Counted from the stretch's first letter, positions 16,589 through 24,307 are shown. The stretch: DNA of 33,704 bases from Betaproteobacteria bacterium (GCA_016709665.1 JADJMI010000006.1:1-33704); one strand, 5' to 3'. Program-made: numbers and translations. Notes: generated by a model not told the origin, from the sequence alone.

Positions 16589-17802
16589 ACACCTCGTCCG
16601 AAACCGTAGCCGACCTGCCCGCGCCCACCTGGGCCGCGCGGACGCTCTTCCGATTGCTGTCCAACATCGCCGTGGGGCGCCTCACGGTGACCACGCCCGA
16701 GGGGACGCGCCGCGTCTTCTCCGGCGCCGAGCCGGGCCCGGTGGGGGATCTCGAGATCCGCGACTGGAAGGCCGTCGGGCGCATGCTGCGCGCCGCGGAC
16801 ATCGGCGTCGCCGAGGCCTGGCGGGACGGCCTCATCGCCACCCCGGACATGACGGCCTTTCTCGCGGTCTGCGAGGCCAACGAGAAGGTGCTCGCCAAGG
16901 TCTACTACGGCAACCCGTTCGTGGCGCTCGCCTTCCGCGTCGCGCACGCCTTCCGCGCCAACACGAAGGAAGGCTCGAAGAAGAACATCCACGCCCACTA
17001 CGACCTGGGCAACGGGTTCTATTCGCTCTGGCTCGACCGGACGATGACCTATTCGTCGGGCCTGTTCACGCAGGGGCCGGACGGCTCGCTCGAGGCGGCG
17101 CAGGAGGCGAAGTACGAACGCATGCTCGAGGCGCTCGCCATCGGCCCGGAGCACCACGTGCTCGAGATCGGCTGCGGCTGGGGCGGCTTCGCGGAATACG
17201 CCGCGAAGACGCGCGGCTGCCGCTGGACGGGCGTCACCATCTCGAAGGCGCAGCTCGAGTACGCGCGCCGCCGCATCCGCGAGGCGGGGCTCGAGGAGCG
17301 CGTGTCCCTGCGCTTCCAGGATTACCGCGACCTCGAGGGCGCGTTCGACCGCATCGTGTCGGTGGAGATGGTGGAGGCCGTCGGCGAGCGCTGGTGGCCC
17401 ACGTACTTCCGCACGGTGCACGACCGCCTCAAGCCCGGCGGGCGCGCCATGATCCAGGCCATCACCATCGACGAGGAGGCGTTCGCGAAGTACCGGGCGA
17501 CGAGCGACTTCATCCGCGAGTTCATCTTCCCCGGCGGCATGCTGGCCTCGGTCGAGCGCTTCTCGAAGGAAGCCCGCGCCGCGGGGCTTTCGGTGCACGA
17601 GCCCTTTCGCTTCGGCGCTCACTACGCGGAGACGCTGCGCCGCTGGCTCGAGCGCGTGAACAGGCGCGAGGCGGAGATCAAGGCGCTCGGCTTCGACGAC
17701 CGGTTCCTCGCCATCTGGCGCTTCTACCTGCACTACTGCGAGGTGGGGTTCAACGCGAAGCGCACGGACGTGGTTCACCTCGAGCTCGGGAGGCCCGAAT
17801 GA
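16585..17802 (+). CDS. Cfa-type SAM-dependent fatty-acid methyltransferase with an altered bicarbonate pocket
   Basis: Start GTG 16585 overlaps the DUF1365 stop. The 405-residue protein has the Cfa lipid and SAM blocks NIHAHYDLGNGFYSLWLDRT (134-153), VLEIGCGWGGFAEYAA (192-207), FQDYRDLEGAFDRIVSVEMV (244-263) and FIREFIFPGGML. Compared from memory with E. coli cyclopropane synthase, the bicarbonate-pocket residues read E239 to E264, I268 to I293 and Tyr of FGADY kept in FGAHY. Cys139 is Ser158 (YSSG) and His266 is Gln291. This suggests methyl transfer to an unsaturated acyl chain without ring closure, as in UfaM-like enzymes of the furan-fatty-acid pathway; that reaction is inference. It lies third in the FAD oxidoreductase-DUF1365-Cfa-chalcone isomerase run. 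Confidence 0.9.
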   Translation: MNTSSETVADLPAPTWAARTLFRLLSNIAVGRLTVTTPEGTRRVFSGAEPGPVGDLEIRDWKAVGRMLRAADIGVAEAWRDGLIATPDMTAFLAVCEANEKVLAKVYYGNPFVALAFRVAHAFRANTKEGSKKNIHAHYDLGNGFYSLWLDRTMTYSSGLFTQGPDGSLEAAQEAKYERMLEALAIGPEHHVLEIGCGWGGFAEYAAKTRGCRWTGVTISKAQLEYARRRIREAGLEERVSLRFQDYRDLEGAFDRIVSVEMVEAVGERWWPTYFRTVHDRLKPGGRAMIQAITIDEEAFAKYRATSDFIREFIFPGGMLASVERFSKEARAAGLSVHEPFRFGAHYAETLRRWLERVNRREAEIKALGFDDRFLAIWRFYLHYCEVGFNAKRTDVVHLELGRPE

Positions 17803-18341
17803 GCCGCCTGGCCGCGGCATTCGCTCTTGCGCTCGCGTGTGCGGCCTGGCTGCCCGCGGCGCACGCGCAGGTCGGCCCGCCGTTGCCCACGCTGGTGACG
17901 GCCGAGCTGCCGGCCCTGAAGCGCCTGGGCGAGGGGCGCCTTCGCTTCCTCGGCATCCACGTCTACGATTCGGCGCTCTGGGCGCCCGGCGCCTTCGGCT
18001 TCGACAAGCCCTTCGCGCTCGATATCCGTTACGCCATGACCATCAAGGGCCGCGACCTTTCCAGCCGCAGCATCAAGGAGATGAAGGGCATCGGGTTCAC
18101 GGACCCGGACAAGCTCTCGAAGTGGGAGGCCGCGATGGACAAGGTCTTTCCCGACATCAAGCCCGGCGACCGCCTCGTGGGCATCCACGTGCCCGGCAAG
18201 GAAGCGCGCTTCTACTCGAACGACCGCCTGCTGGGTGCGGTCGCGGACCCGGAGTTCGCCCGCGCGTTCTTCGGCATCTGGCTCGACGAGAAGACGAGCG
18301 AGCCGAAACTGCGCGCGAAGCTGCTGGGCCAGGCGGACTAG
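17799..18341 (+). CDS. Chalcone isomerase-like exported protein
   Basis: The 180-residue protein has a Sec signal (LAAAFALALACAAWLPAAHA, cut near residue 24) followed by a chalcone-isomerase-like fold: EGRLRFLGIHVYDSALWAPG, IRYAMTIKGRDLSSRSIKEM, KPGDRLVGIHVPG and FARAFFGIWLDEKTSEPKLR. The bacterial Chalcone_3 family is periplasmic; the fold also occurs in fatty-acid-binding relatives, so acyl binding is possible. Catalysis on flavonoids is unlikely for a gene in this setting. ATG overlaps the preceding stop by 4 nt. The gene set around it supports a role in lipid handling (inference). Confidence 0.85.
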   Translation: MSRLAAAFALALACAAWLPAAHAQVGPPLPTLVTAELPALKRLGEGRLRFLGIHVYDSALWAPGAFGFDKPFALDIRYAMTIKGRDLSSRSIKEMKGIGFTDPDKLSKWEAAMDKVFPDIKPGDRLVGIHVPGKEARFYSNDRLLGAVADPEFARAFFGIWLDEKTSEPKLRAKLLGQAD

Positions 18342-18347
18342 GCGCGC

Positions 18348-19673
18348 TTGGCCGCCTCGCCGTCCGCCTTCCGGCTCGCCGCCTACGGCGCGCTCGGCCT
18401 GCCGCTCGCGATGGCGGCGCTGCCGATCTACGTCCACGTCCCCAAGTTCTACGCCGACACGCTGGGCCTGTCCCTCGCGGGCGTGGGCGGCATCCTGCTC
18501 GTCGCGCGCATCTTCGACGCCGTCCAGGACCCGCTGCTGGGCTGGTGGAGCGACCGGCGGCGCGCCAACGGCGGCACGCGCTGGCCCTTTGTCGCCTGGG
18601 GCACGCTTTTCATGGCCGTGGGGATGTGGGGGCTCTTCAACCCGCCGCAGGCATCCGCCCATACGCTGTCGTGGTGGCTCGTCGCGAATCTCCTCGTGGT
18701 CTACACCGCCTTCTCGATGGTGACGGTGAGCTACCAGGCGCACGGGGCGGAGGTGACGGACGACGTCGCGGAGCGCACGCGCGTCACCGCCTGGCGAGAG
18801 GGCTTCTCGCTCCTGGGCGTCTTCCTCGCCGCGGCGCTGCCGGAGGTGCTCAAGCAGTCGTCGGGGGAGCGCGAGGCCTTCGCGCAGTTCTCGCTCGTCT
18901 TCGCGCCGCTCGCGCTGGTGGCCGCGGTCGTCACCATCCGCGGCTCGCCGCCCGCGCATGCCAAGGCCCCGCCCGCGCACACCGCGATCTTCGGCGCGTT
19001 CACGGTCCCGTTGAAGAACCGGCTCTTCCGCAAGCTGCTCGGGGTGTTCGTGCTCAACGGCATCGCGGCCTCGGTGCCGGCGACGCTCGTGCTCTTCTTC
19101 ATCGAGGACGTGGTGCGCCGGCCGGATCTCACCGCCGTGTTCCTCATCGCCTATTTCGCCGCCGGCGCGATGGGGCTGCCCTTCTGGGTGTGGCTCTCGA
19201 AGCGCATCGGCAAGGGGCGCTCGTGGTTCATCGCGATGATCGTGTCCATCGTCGCCTTCGTGTGGGCGTTCCTGCTGGGGCCGGACAGCGTCGCCGCCTA
19301 CTTCACCATCTGCGTCCTGTCCGGCGTCGGGCTGGGGGCGGATCTTGCGCTGCCGCCTTCGATACTGGCGGACGTGATCGACGAGGACGAGAAGGCCGGC
19401 GCCGGGCGCAACGAGGGCGCGTACTTCGGCCTCTGGGCGCTCACGACGAAGATGAACCTGGCGATCTCCGCGGGGATCGCCCTGCCCCTGCTGGGGGCTT
19501 TCGGGTACGTGCCGAAGGCGGCGAATTCGGGGGAGTCGCTCTTCGTGCTTTCGGCCGTGTACGCTTTGCTGCCTTGCGCGCTGAAGCTGCTCGCGGCGCT
19601 GGCGCTTTGGCTGTCGCCGTTCTTTTCCGCTTCGCCGGGGCAAGACGATGGAACCGCAGATGAACGCAGATGA
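18348..19673 (+). CDS. MFS transporter of the GPH/MelB type, C-terminal tail encoded by a repeat
   Basis: The 441-residue protein probably starts at TTG 18348, 6 nt after the previous stop; no better start is near. Twelve hydrophobic segments alternate with loops, with the GPH-type loop motif RIFDAVQDPLLGWWSDRRR after helix 2 and SYQAHGAEVTDDVAERTRVT in the middle. The C-terminal half has SILADVIDEDEKAGAGRNEG, typical of the sugar:cation symporter group COG2211. Homologues occur in the same lipid cluster in other Proteobacteria; the substrate is unknown. The final residues GTADERR and the TGA stop are read from inverted-repeat element A (19638-19810), so the original C terminus was probably replaced. 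Confidence 0.88.
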   Translation: MAASPSAFRLAAYGALGLPLAMAALPIYVHVPKFYADTLGLSLAGVGGILLVARIFDAVQDPLLGWWSDRRRANGGTRWPFVAWGTLFMAVGMWGLFNPPQASAHTLSWWLVANLLVVYTAFSMVTVSYQAHGAEVTDDVAERTRVTAWREGFSLLGVFLAAALPEVLKQSSGEREAFAQFSLVFAPLALVAAVVTIRGSPPAHAKAPPAHTAIFGAFTVPLKNRLFRKLLGVFVLNGIAASVPATLVLFFIEDVVRRPDLTAVFLIAYFAAGAMGLPFWVWLSKRIGKGRSWFIAMIVSIVAFVWAFLLGPDSVAAYFTICVLSGVGLGADLALPPSILADVIDEDEKAGAGRNEGAYFGLWALTTKMNLAISAGIALPLLGAFGYVPKAANSGESLFVLSAVYALLPCALKLLAALALWLSPFFSASPGQDDGTADERR

Positions 19674-19810
19674 ACGCAGATGAGTTCCAGGTACGTTGGC
19701 GGTCTCATTCCTGTGGGCATCGGCAAGCCGTGACCAAGAGTCCGGATGCCCACAACAAGAAAGTCATCTGCGTTCATCTGCGTTCATCTGCGGTTCCATC
19801 GCCTTGCCCC
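19638..19810. repeat. Inverted-repeat element A (MITE/REP-like, 173 bp)
   Basis: Outer arms of about 47 bp start GGGGCAAGACGATGGAACCG and return as the reverse complement at 19764-19810 with about one mismatch. Each arm carries three tandem copies of a decamer (CGCAGATGAA-type). The roughly 79-bp core has a second, nested dyad: GTGGGCATC (about 19716) against GATGCCCAC (about 19745). It encodes no protein. It sits inside an operon, between the MFS and DUF3833 genes, and provides the MFS stop codon. A second copy lies at 24345-24509. Shape and size fit a non-autonomous mobile or REP-like element. No target duplication is obvious. Confidence 0.9.
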
Positions 19811-19848
19811 GGCCGAAGGCCGCAAGCGAACCATCAGGAGACAAGAAC

Positions 19849-20373
19849 ATGATCAAGAAACTGCTGCTCGCCCTCACGGTGCTGCTCCTCACCTCCTGCG
19901 CGAGCGTGACGCCGCAGGACTACGCCGCCGAGAAGCCCAAGCTCGACCTCAAGGAATACTTCAACGGCAAGGTCGATGCCTGGGGCATGATCCAGGACCG
20001 CTCGGGCAAGGTCACCAAGCGCATGTATGTCGAGATGACCTGCACCTGGGTCGGCGACGTCGGCACCCTCGACGAGCGCTTCACCTACGCCGACGGGTCG
20101 AAGGAAACGCGCATCTGGACGATCCGCAAGACGGGCGACACGTACGTCGGCACGGCCGCGGACGTGGTGGGCGAGGCGAAGGGCGTCGCGGCGGGCAACA
20201 CGCTGCGCTGGAACTACGTCCTCGACGCCAAGCGCGACGACGGCGGCACGATCCACCTCGACATGGACGACTGGATGTGGCTCGTGGACGAGAAGACCCT
20301 CATCAACAAGACGGGCTACTCGAAGTTCGGCATCAAGTTCGGCGAAGTGACGATCTTCTTCCGCAAGCGCTGA
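19849..20373 (+). CDS. DUF3833 family lipoprotein
   Basis: The 174-residue product has a lipoprotein signal, MIKKLLLALTVLLLTSCASV, with the lipobox LTSC. Family blocks include KLDLKEYFNGKVDAWGMIQD, GKVTKRMYVEMTCTW, LRWNYVLDAKRDDGGTIHLD and MDDWMWLVDEKTLINKTGYS. A good Shine-Dalgarno sequence (AGGAG, 19836-19840) precedes ATG 19849. DUF3833 proteins have no assigned reaction but are recurrent members of the RpoE-ChrR-type lipid clusters. The lipocalin-like alternation of strands suggests ligand binding in the periplasm (inference). Element A separates it from the MFS gene, so it may also need its own promoter or read-through. Confidence 0.88.
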   Translation: MIKKLLLALTVLLLTSCASVTPQDYAAEKPKLDLKEYFNGKVDAWGMIQDRSGKVTKRMYVEMTCTWVGDVGTLDERFTYADGSKETRIWTIRKTGDTYVGTAADVVGEAKGVAAGNTLRWNYVLDAKRDDGGTIHLDMDDWMWLVDEKTLINKTGYSKFGIKFGEVTIFFRKR

Positions 20374-20381
20374 GGCGAGCC

Positions 20382-21161
20382 ATGCCGCTCAATCCCCCGT
20401 TCACCGACTGGAAGGGCAAGCGCTGCTGGATCGTGGGCGCCTCCACGGGCATCGGCGCGGCGCTCGCGGACCGGCTCGCGGCCCGGGGCGCCCGCGTCGC
20501 GCTCTCGGCCCGGCGCGTGGAGCCGCTGAAAGCGATGGCCGCGCGCTACGGCGAGGGCAACGCGCTCGTCCTACCCCTCGACATCACGGACGCCGCGGCG
20601 CTCGAGTCGGCCGCGCTCGCCATCGACACCGCCTGGAAGGGCATCGACCTCGTCGTGCCCATGGCGGGCGAGTACAAGCCCATGCGCGCCACGGAGATCG
20701 ACCTCGGCGTCGCCCGCACGATGATCGAGGTGAACCTGATGGGCTACCTCAACGTCTGCGCCGCCGTGGTGCCGCGCATGCTGAAGCAGAAGTCGGGGAC
20801 TATCTCGCTCGTCTCGAGCGTGGCGGGCTACCGCGGGCTGCCGAAGAGCCTCATCTACGGGCCCACGAAGGCGGCACTCATCAACCTCGCGGAGACGATG
20901 TACCTCGACCTGCAGCCCAGGGGCGTGGCGGTGTCGGTCATCAACCCCGGGTTCGTGCGGACGCCGCTCACCGCCCAGAACGAGTTCGAGATGCCGAACA
21001 TCATCTCGCCCGAGGAGGCCGCGGAGTCCATCGTGCAGGGCCTCGAGGCGGGCGAATTCGAGATCCACTTCCCGAAGGCCTTCAGCCGCAAGCTCAAGTT
21101 CCTGCGCCACCTGCCTTACGGGATGTACTTCAGCGCCATCCGCAAGTCGACGGGGCTCTAG
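20382..21161 (+). CDS. Short-chain dehydrogenase/reductase
   Basis: A classical 259-residue SDR: cofactor loop GASTGIG at residues 19-25, N118 in the helix-4 position, S145/S146 in SLVSSVAG and the catalytic pair Y159/K163 in YGPTK. Arginines at 44-45 after strand 2 suggest NADP(H) preference. The usual NNAG is replaced by PMAG (93-96). INPGFVRTPLT follows the PG motif. The gene begins 8 nt after the DUF3833 stop and is followed directly by a SnoaL-like gene, an order repeated in lipid/ChrR-type clusters elsewhere. The substrate is unknown, plausibly an oxo- or hydroxy-acyl compound. Confidence 0.92.
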   Translation: MPLNPPFTDWKGKRCWIVGASTGIGAALADRLAARGARVALSARRVEPLKAMAARYGEGNALVLPLDITDAAALESAALAIDTAWKGIDLVVPMAGEYKPMRATEIDLGVARTMIEVNLMGYLNVCAAVVPRMLKQKSGTISLVSSVAGYRGLPKSLIYGPTKAALINLAETMYLDLQPRGVAVSVINPGFVRTPLTAQNEFEMPNIISPEEAAESIVQGLEAGEFEIHFPKAFSRKLKFLRHLPYGMYFSAIRKSTGL

Positions 21162-21587
21162 GTGAGCGGGCGCGCCGCGCGGGTGAAGGGCTATTTCGAG
21201 ACGCTCACGCCGGAGTCGGTGGAGCGCATGGGCGAGGTGTACGCGCCGGATGCGACCTTCCGCGATCCCTTCAACGAGGTGGCGGGCCTGCCGGCCATCC
21301 AGGCGATCTTCCGGCACATGTACGAGCCGCTCGTCGATCCGCGCTTCGTGATCCTCGAGACGATCGAGGAGGGCGATCGCCTCGTGCTCACCTGGGACAT
21401 GCTCTTCCGCATCCGGAAGTACCAGCCGGAAGTCGAGCGGAAGATCCATGGTCTCTCCCTGCTGCGTTTCGGCCCCGACGGGCGCGTGGCGGTCCACCGC
21501 GACTACTGGGACGCGGCGGGCGAGCTGTATTCGCAGCTGCCGCTCGTGGGGCCGCTGATGCGCTTCCTCGCGAAGAAGATGGCGTAG
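21162..21587 (+). CDS. SnoaL-like / nuclear transport factor 2 family protein
   Basis: GTG 21162 immediately follows the SDR stop. The 141-residue protein begins VSGRAARVKGYFETLTPESV and has the NTF2-like alpha+beta pattern: YAPDATFRDPFNEVAGLPAI, then VILETIEEGDRLVLTWDMLF and HRDYWDAAGELYSQLPLVG. The pocket fold binds small hydrophobic ligands and sometimes isomerises them; polar pocket residues such as D and H are present but a reaction cannot be assigned. It is consistently seen with the SDR and the Cfa-like methyltransferase in related clusters. Confidence 0.87.
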   Translation: MSGRAARVKGYFETLTPESVERMGEVYAPDATFRDPFNEVAGLPAIQAIFRHMYEPLVDPRFVILETIEEGDRLVLTWDMLFRIRKYQPEVERKIHGLSLLRFGPDGRVAVHRDYWDAAGELYSQLPLVGPLMRFLAKKMA

Positions 21588-21637
21588 CAGTATCCTTGAA
21601 GGTTCCGGCGCCCTGCCGGGCTCGAGAGGAAAAGAAC

Positions 21638-22444
21638 ATGCACCTGCACCTGCCCCGCGGCCTCGCGCCGCTCCTGGCCGCACTCGCCCTCGCCGGCTGC
21701 GCGGCCACCCCGCCCGCCCCCGCCTCGAAGGCTCCCGACGGCCCGCCGGGCGCCCTGCTGTGGGTCGGCAACAGCTTCTTCTACTACAACAACAGCATGC
21801 ACGGCCACGTCGCCCAGCTCGTGAGCCGCGGCGACAAGTCGGTGAAGCACCGCGGCGTCTCGGTGACGATCAGCGGCTCGGGCGTCGACTGGCACGACAT
21901 GGAGAGCTACCTGAACGGCGGCATCGGCAAGTACAGCTTCCTGCCGGGCAACCAGATCAAGTTCAACCCGCCGGGCCGGCAGTTCGACGCGGTCATGTTC
22001 ATGGACTGCAGCCAGTGCCCGATCCACCCGCAGCTGGGCCCCGTGTTCCACGAGTACGCGAAAAAGAACTCGGACGCGATCCGCGCGTACGGCGCGAAGC
22101 CGGTGCTCTTCATGTCGTGGGCCTACAAGGACAAGCCGGAGATGACGCAGCAGCTCGCCGAGCAGTACACGAAGGCGGGCAAGGCGAACGGCGCGCAGGT
22201 GGTGCCGGCGGGCCTCGCGTTCGGCAAGTCGATCGCGAAGCGGCCGCAGCTCGATCTCTACACGGCGGACCTGCGCCACCCGAGCATCGCGGGCACGTAC
22301 CTGGGGGCCGCGACGGTGTATGCCGCCTTGCTCGGCAAGTCGCCCGTGGGCAATCCCTACACCGCGGGCCTTCCCGCCGACGTCGCCGCGCACCTGCAGC
22401 AGGTCGCCTGGGAGACGGTGCAGGAGTACAACGCGAAGAAGTAG
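21638..22444 (+). CDS. SGNH/GDSL hydrolase-like lipoprotein
   Basis: The 268-residue protein starts at ATG 21638 after GAGAGGA. It has a lipoprotein signal with the lipobox LAGC (ALALAGCAATP). The mature part opens LLWVGNSFFYYNNSMHGHV, where GNS matches the block I Ser of SGNH esterases, and ends with DLRHPSIAGTYLGAATVYAA, matching the Asp-x-x-His block. Between these lie FDAVMFMDCSQCPIHPQ and KPVLFMSWAYKDKPEMTQQL. It would act on an ester in the periplasm; the target is unknown. It is probably the last gene of the cluster, being 50 nt after the SnoaL gene and followed by a strong terminator. Confidence 0.8.
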   Translation: MHLHLPRGLAPLLAALALAGCAATPPAPASKAPDGPPGALLWVGNSFFYYNNSMHGHVAQLVSRGDKSVKHRGVSVTISGSGVDWHDMESYLNGGIGKYSFLPGNQIKFNPPGRQFDAVMFMDCSQCPIHPQLGPVFHEYAKKNSDAIRAYGAKPVLFMSWAYKDKPEMTQQLAEQYTKAGKANGAQVVPAGLAFGKSIAKRPQLDLYTADLRHPSIAGTYLGAATVYAALLGKSPVGNPYTAGLPADVAAHLQQVAWETVQEYNAKK

Positions 22445-22463
22445 CGGCCTGGCGAGTCGATCG

Positions 22464-22502
22464 GGGGCGCATTCCGGCATGGGATGCGCCCCTTTCCTTT
22501 TG
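22464..22502 (+). terminator. Intrinsic terminator after the lipid cluster
   Basis: A 9-bp perfect stem, GGGGCGCAT (22464-22472) with ATGCGCCCC (22484-22492), closes an 11-nt loop and is followed by TTTCCTTTT. It begins 20 nt after the SGNH stop codon. This is the clearest rho-independent terminator in the window. Confidence 0.88.
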
Positions 22503-22545
22503 CGGGGCCCCTGACGCCGGACAAGGCGCACCGGCCCGGCCGGGA

Positions 22546-22551
22546 TAGCAT
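22546..22551 (+). promoter_or_regulatory. Possible -10 box (TAGCAT) of the unrecognised gene
   Basis: TAGCAT lies 24 nt before ATG 22576 and just beyond the terminator at 22464-22502, so the following gene probably has its own promoter. There is no clear -35 match. Confidence 0.3.
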
Positions 22552-22575
22552 CGGGCAATTCCTTTTCGCGGATCG

Positions 22576-23325
22576 ATGCCCTTGTTTTCGCCCGCCCTGG
22601 CCGCCGCGCCTGCCCGCCGCCCCGTCCCCTCGCCCGCCACGTCCACCGTGAGGCCCCAGGAGGGGTGCTACCACCCGTTGGCGGCCGAGTCTGCGCTCGA
22701 GGTCGCGGCCGAAGCCCTGTTCGACCCGCGCATCGCCGGCGACTTCGTATCCTACCGCTGGCAGTCCGAGGCGGAGTCGAGCACGTTTCCCTCGGCCCGC
22801 GCCTGGGCACGCTCGCTGGCGAGGCTCCTCCCGCACGGCGCCGTGGTTCGCGTCCTCGAGAACGCCATCGTGGTCGGCCAGGCGGCGCTCCGGCGCTACC
22901 AGCCCCACGCCAGGCGCGCGGGCATCGTGCTCGGACGCGAGGAACGTCGGGCGGGATCGGAAGGGCTCCAGGCACTGCACGCGCGGCTTCTCGAGGATGC
23001 GCACGATCCGGCGTGGATCACGGTGATCGCCTTCGCGCTGGGGCGGCTCGTCGCCGCCGAGGCATCGCAGGCGGCGGCCCGGGCGACGTGGTCCGGCGCC
23101 GACGAGGCCTGGGCGCAATTCGACCGGGCTTTCGCGAACGCCGCGGGGCCTTCGATCGAGCGGCTGTTCAAGGCGGGCCCGATGCCGCCGGATGCCCTGG
23201 CGGTGCGGCTGGGCGAGGGCGCGCCGGACGCGCTCGGCACGCTGGCTTCGCTGGTGCCCGAAAGCGGGCTCTTCGCGCGCGCCAACGAATCGGATGCGCT
23301 AACGCGGCAGGAGTTCGGCCTCTAG
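22576..23325 (+). CDS. Unrecognised 249-residue protein
   Basis: I do not recognise the family. The frame is unbroken with codon use like its neighbours (GC-rich third positions). The protein is alanine- and arginine-rich with a Pro-rich first 25 residues, then PQEGCYHPLAAESALEVAAE, a helix-rich body containing FPSARAWARSLARLLP and WITVIAFALGRLVAAEA, and a C terminus ending LTRQEFGL. No signal peptide or strong membrane helix is visible. It stands alone after a terminator. Its last 27 nt overlap the 3' end of the convergent M14-type gene. The overlap of two coding ends makes the C terminus of one of them slightly doubtful. Confidence 0.6.
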   Translation: MPLFSPALAAAPARRPVPSPATSTVRPQEGCYHPLAAESALEVAAEALFDPRIAGDFVSYRWQSEAESSTFPSARAWARSLARLLPHGAVVRVLENAIVVGQAALRRYQPHARRAGIVLGREERRAGSEGLQALHARLLEDAHDPAWITVIAFALGRLVAAEASQAAARATWSGADEAWAQFDRAFANAAGPSIERLFKAGPMPPDALAVRLGEGAPDALGTLASLVPESGLFARANESDALTRQEFGL

Positions 23326-24295
23326 GCGGGGCCGCGCGAGGTAGAACCACTCGTTGCCCGGCAACGCCTTGTGGTCCGGGAAGACGATGAAGCCGTCCTC
23401 CGGCGCGAGGAGCTTCGTGCCGTCCGCGCGCGTGGCGATGAGATCGCCCTTCGCCAGCCGGTTGAAGCTGGACCATTCGCGCGCGAAGGCGTCGTTCGCA
23501 TCCAGCCGGTCGATCACGTCGACGAGGCTCAGGTACTCCGCGCCGGTAGCCGGGGCGGGTGGCGGCCCGTCGGAAAGTCCCAGGTGCGCGAGCGCGCGAT
23601 GGATGGCCGCGTAGGCCACGTCCGGCGAGGCCGGATCCTCGTGCTGGCCGCATTCGAGCGTGATGGAGCAGCCACCCACGGAGCGCATGTACTCGGTCGT
23701 TCCCACGCCGTACTTCGGGTCGGTGTTGAGCGCCTGCGCGCGCGTCGAGGCCGTGCCCACGCGCGCGTTGCGCCGCTCGACGCCCTTCGCGTAGGTCTCG
23801 AGCCATCCGTCCACGAACCGCGACACGCCGAGGGCGAGGGCGAGGGCGCGCTCCTTGTTCGCGTGGCGGAACGGCTGAAGCCTTCCCTCGTTGTCGAAGG
23901 GCCCCAGCATGGCGAAGGCCGGGTTCTTCGCGCGGGTCGAGTGCAGGTCGAGCAGGATCTCGTGCTGCGCGAGCAGCGGGCAGAGCCAGTTGGCCACGCG
24001 GTCCTCGAAATCGACCGGGCTCGCCACGGGGGCGAGGTTGCGGTTGAGGTTTCTGTCCCCGGAGCGGTCGCCCTTCGCGTAGGCGAGCGGATTCGTGATG
24101 GGGACGAAGGTGACGGTGCCGGCCAGGGATGGCGAGGCGCCCCGCGTCGATGTCGGCCAGGACGCGGCGGATGCCCTGCGTGCCGCAGGTCTCGTTGCCG
24201 TGGACGGCGCCGGTGACGATGAGCTTGGGCCCGGGCTTCGCGCCGGTGAACGTGAGGGACTGGAAGGCGAGGCGGGCGGGGTCGGGGGCGGTCAT
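23299..24295 (-). CDS. Succinylglutamate desuccinylase/aspartoacylase-family (M14-type) zinc hydrolase, one frame break
   Basis: The family removes acyl groups from N-acyl amino acids or cuts amide bonds using Zn. The start MTAPDPARLAFQSLTFTGAK leads to the zinc motif GAVHGNETCG (HxxE). After a frame change near 24100-24130 (in RLAIPG) come VASPVDFEDRVANWLCPLL and LLDLHSTRAKNPAF with the third zinc ligand His. The substrate-side ITLECGQHEDP is near residue 200. The C-terminal beta domain is GDLIATRADGTKLLAPEDGF. The single break is probably a sequence error; about 331 residues result. A GATAAT hexamer ends 6 nt before ATG 24295. The gene converges on the unrecognised gene. The substrate is unknown. 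Confidence 0.85.
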
Positions 24296-24301
24296 GGCGG
24301 C

Positions 24302-24307
24302 ATTATC
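24302..24307 (-). promoter_or_regulatory. Predicted -10 box of the M14-type gene (GATAAT, 6 nt from ATG)
   Basis: On the minus strand GATAAT is followed by GCCGCC and ATG 24295. The spacing equals that at 5550, 13448 and 28215. No Shine-Dalgarno sequence is present. Confidence 0.5.

Noticed and set aside
19673..19848. Small proteins read through the inverted repeat (for example reading frames containing ICVHLRSSAVPS)
   Set aside because: They are translations of the repeat arms in several frames, appear at both copies, and have no ribosome site or homology as proteins.
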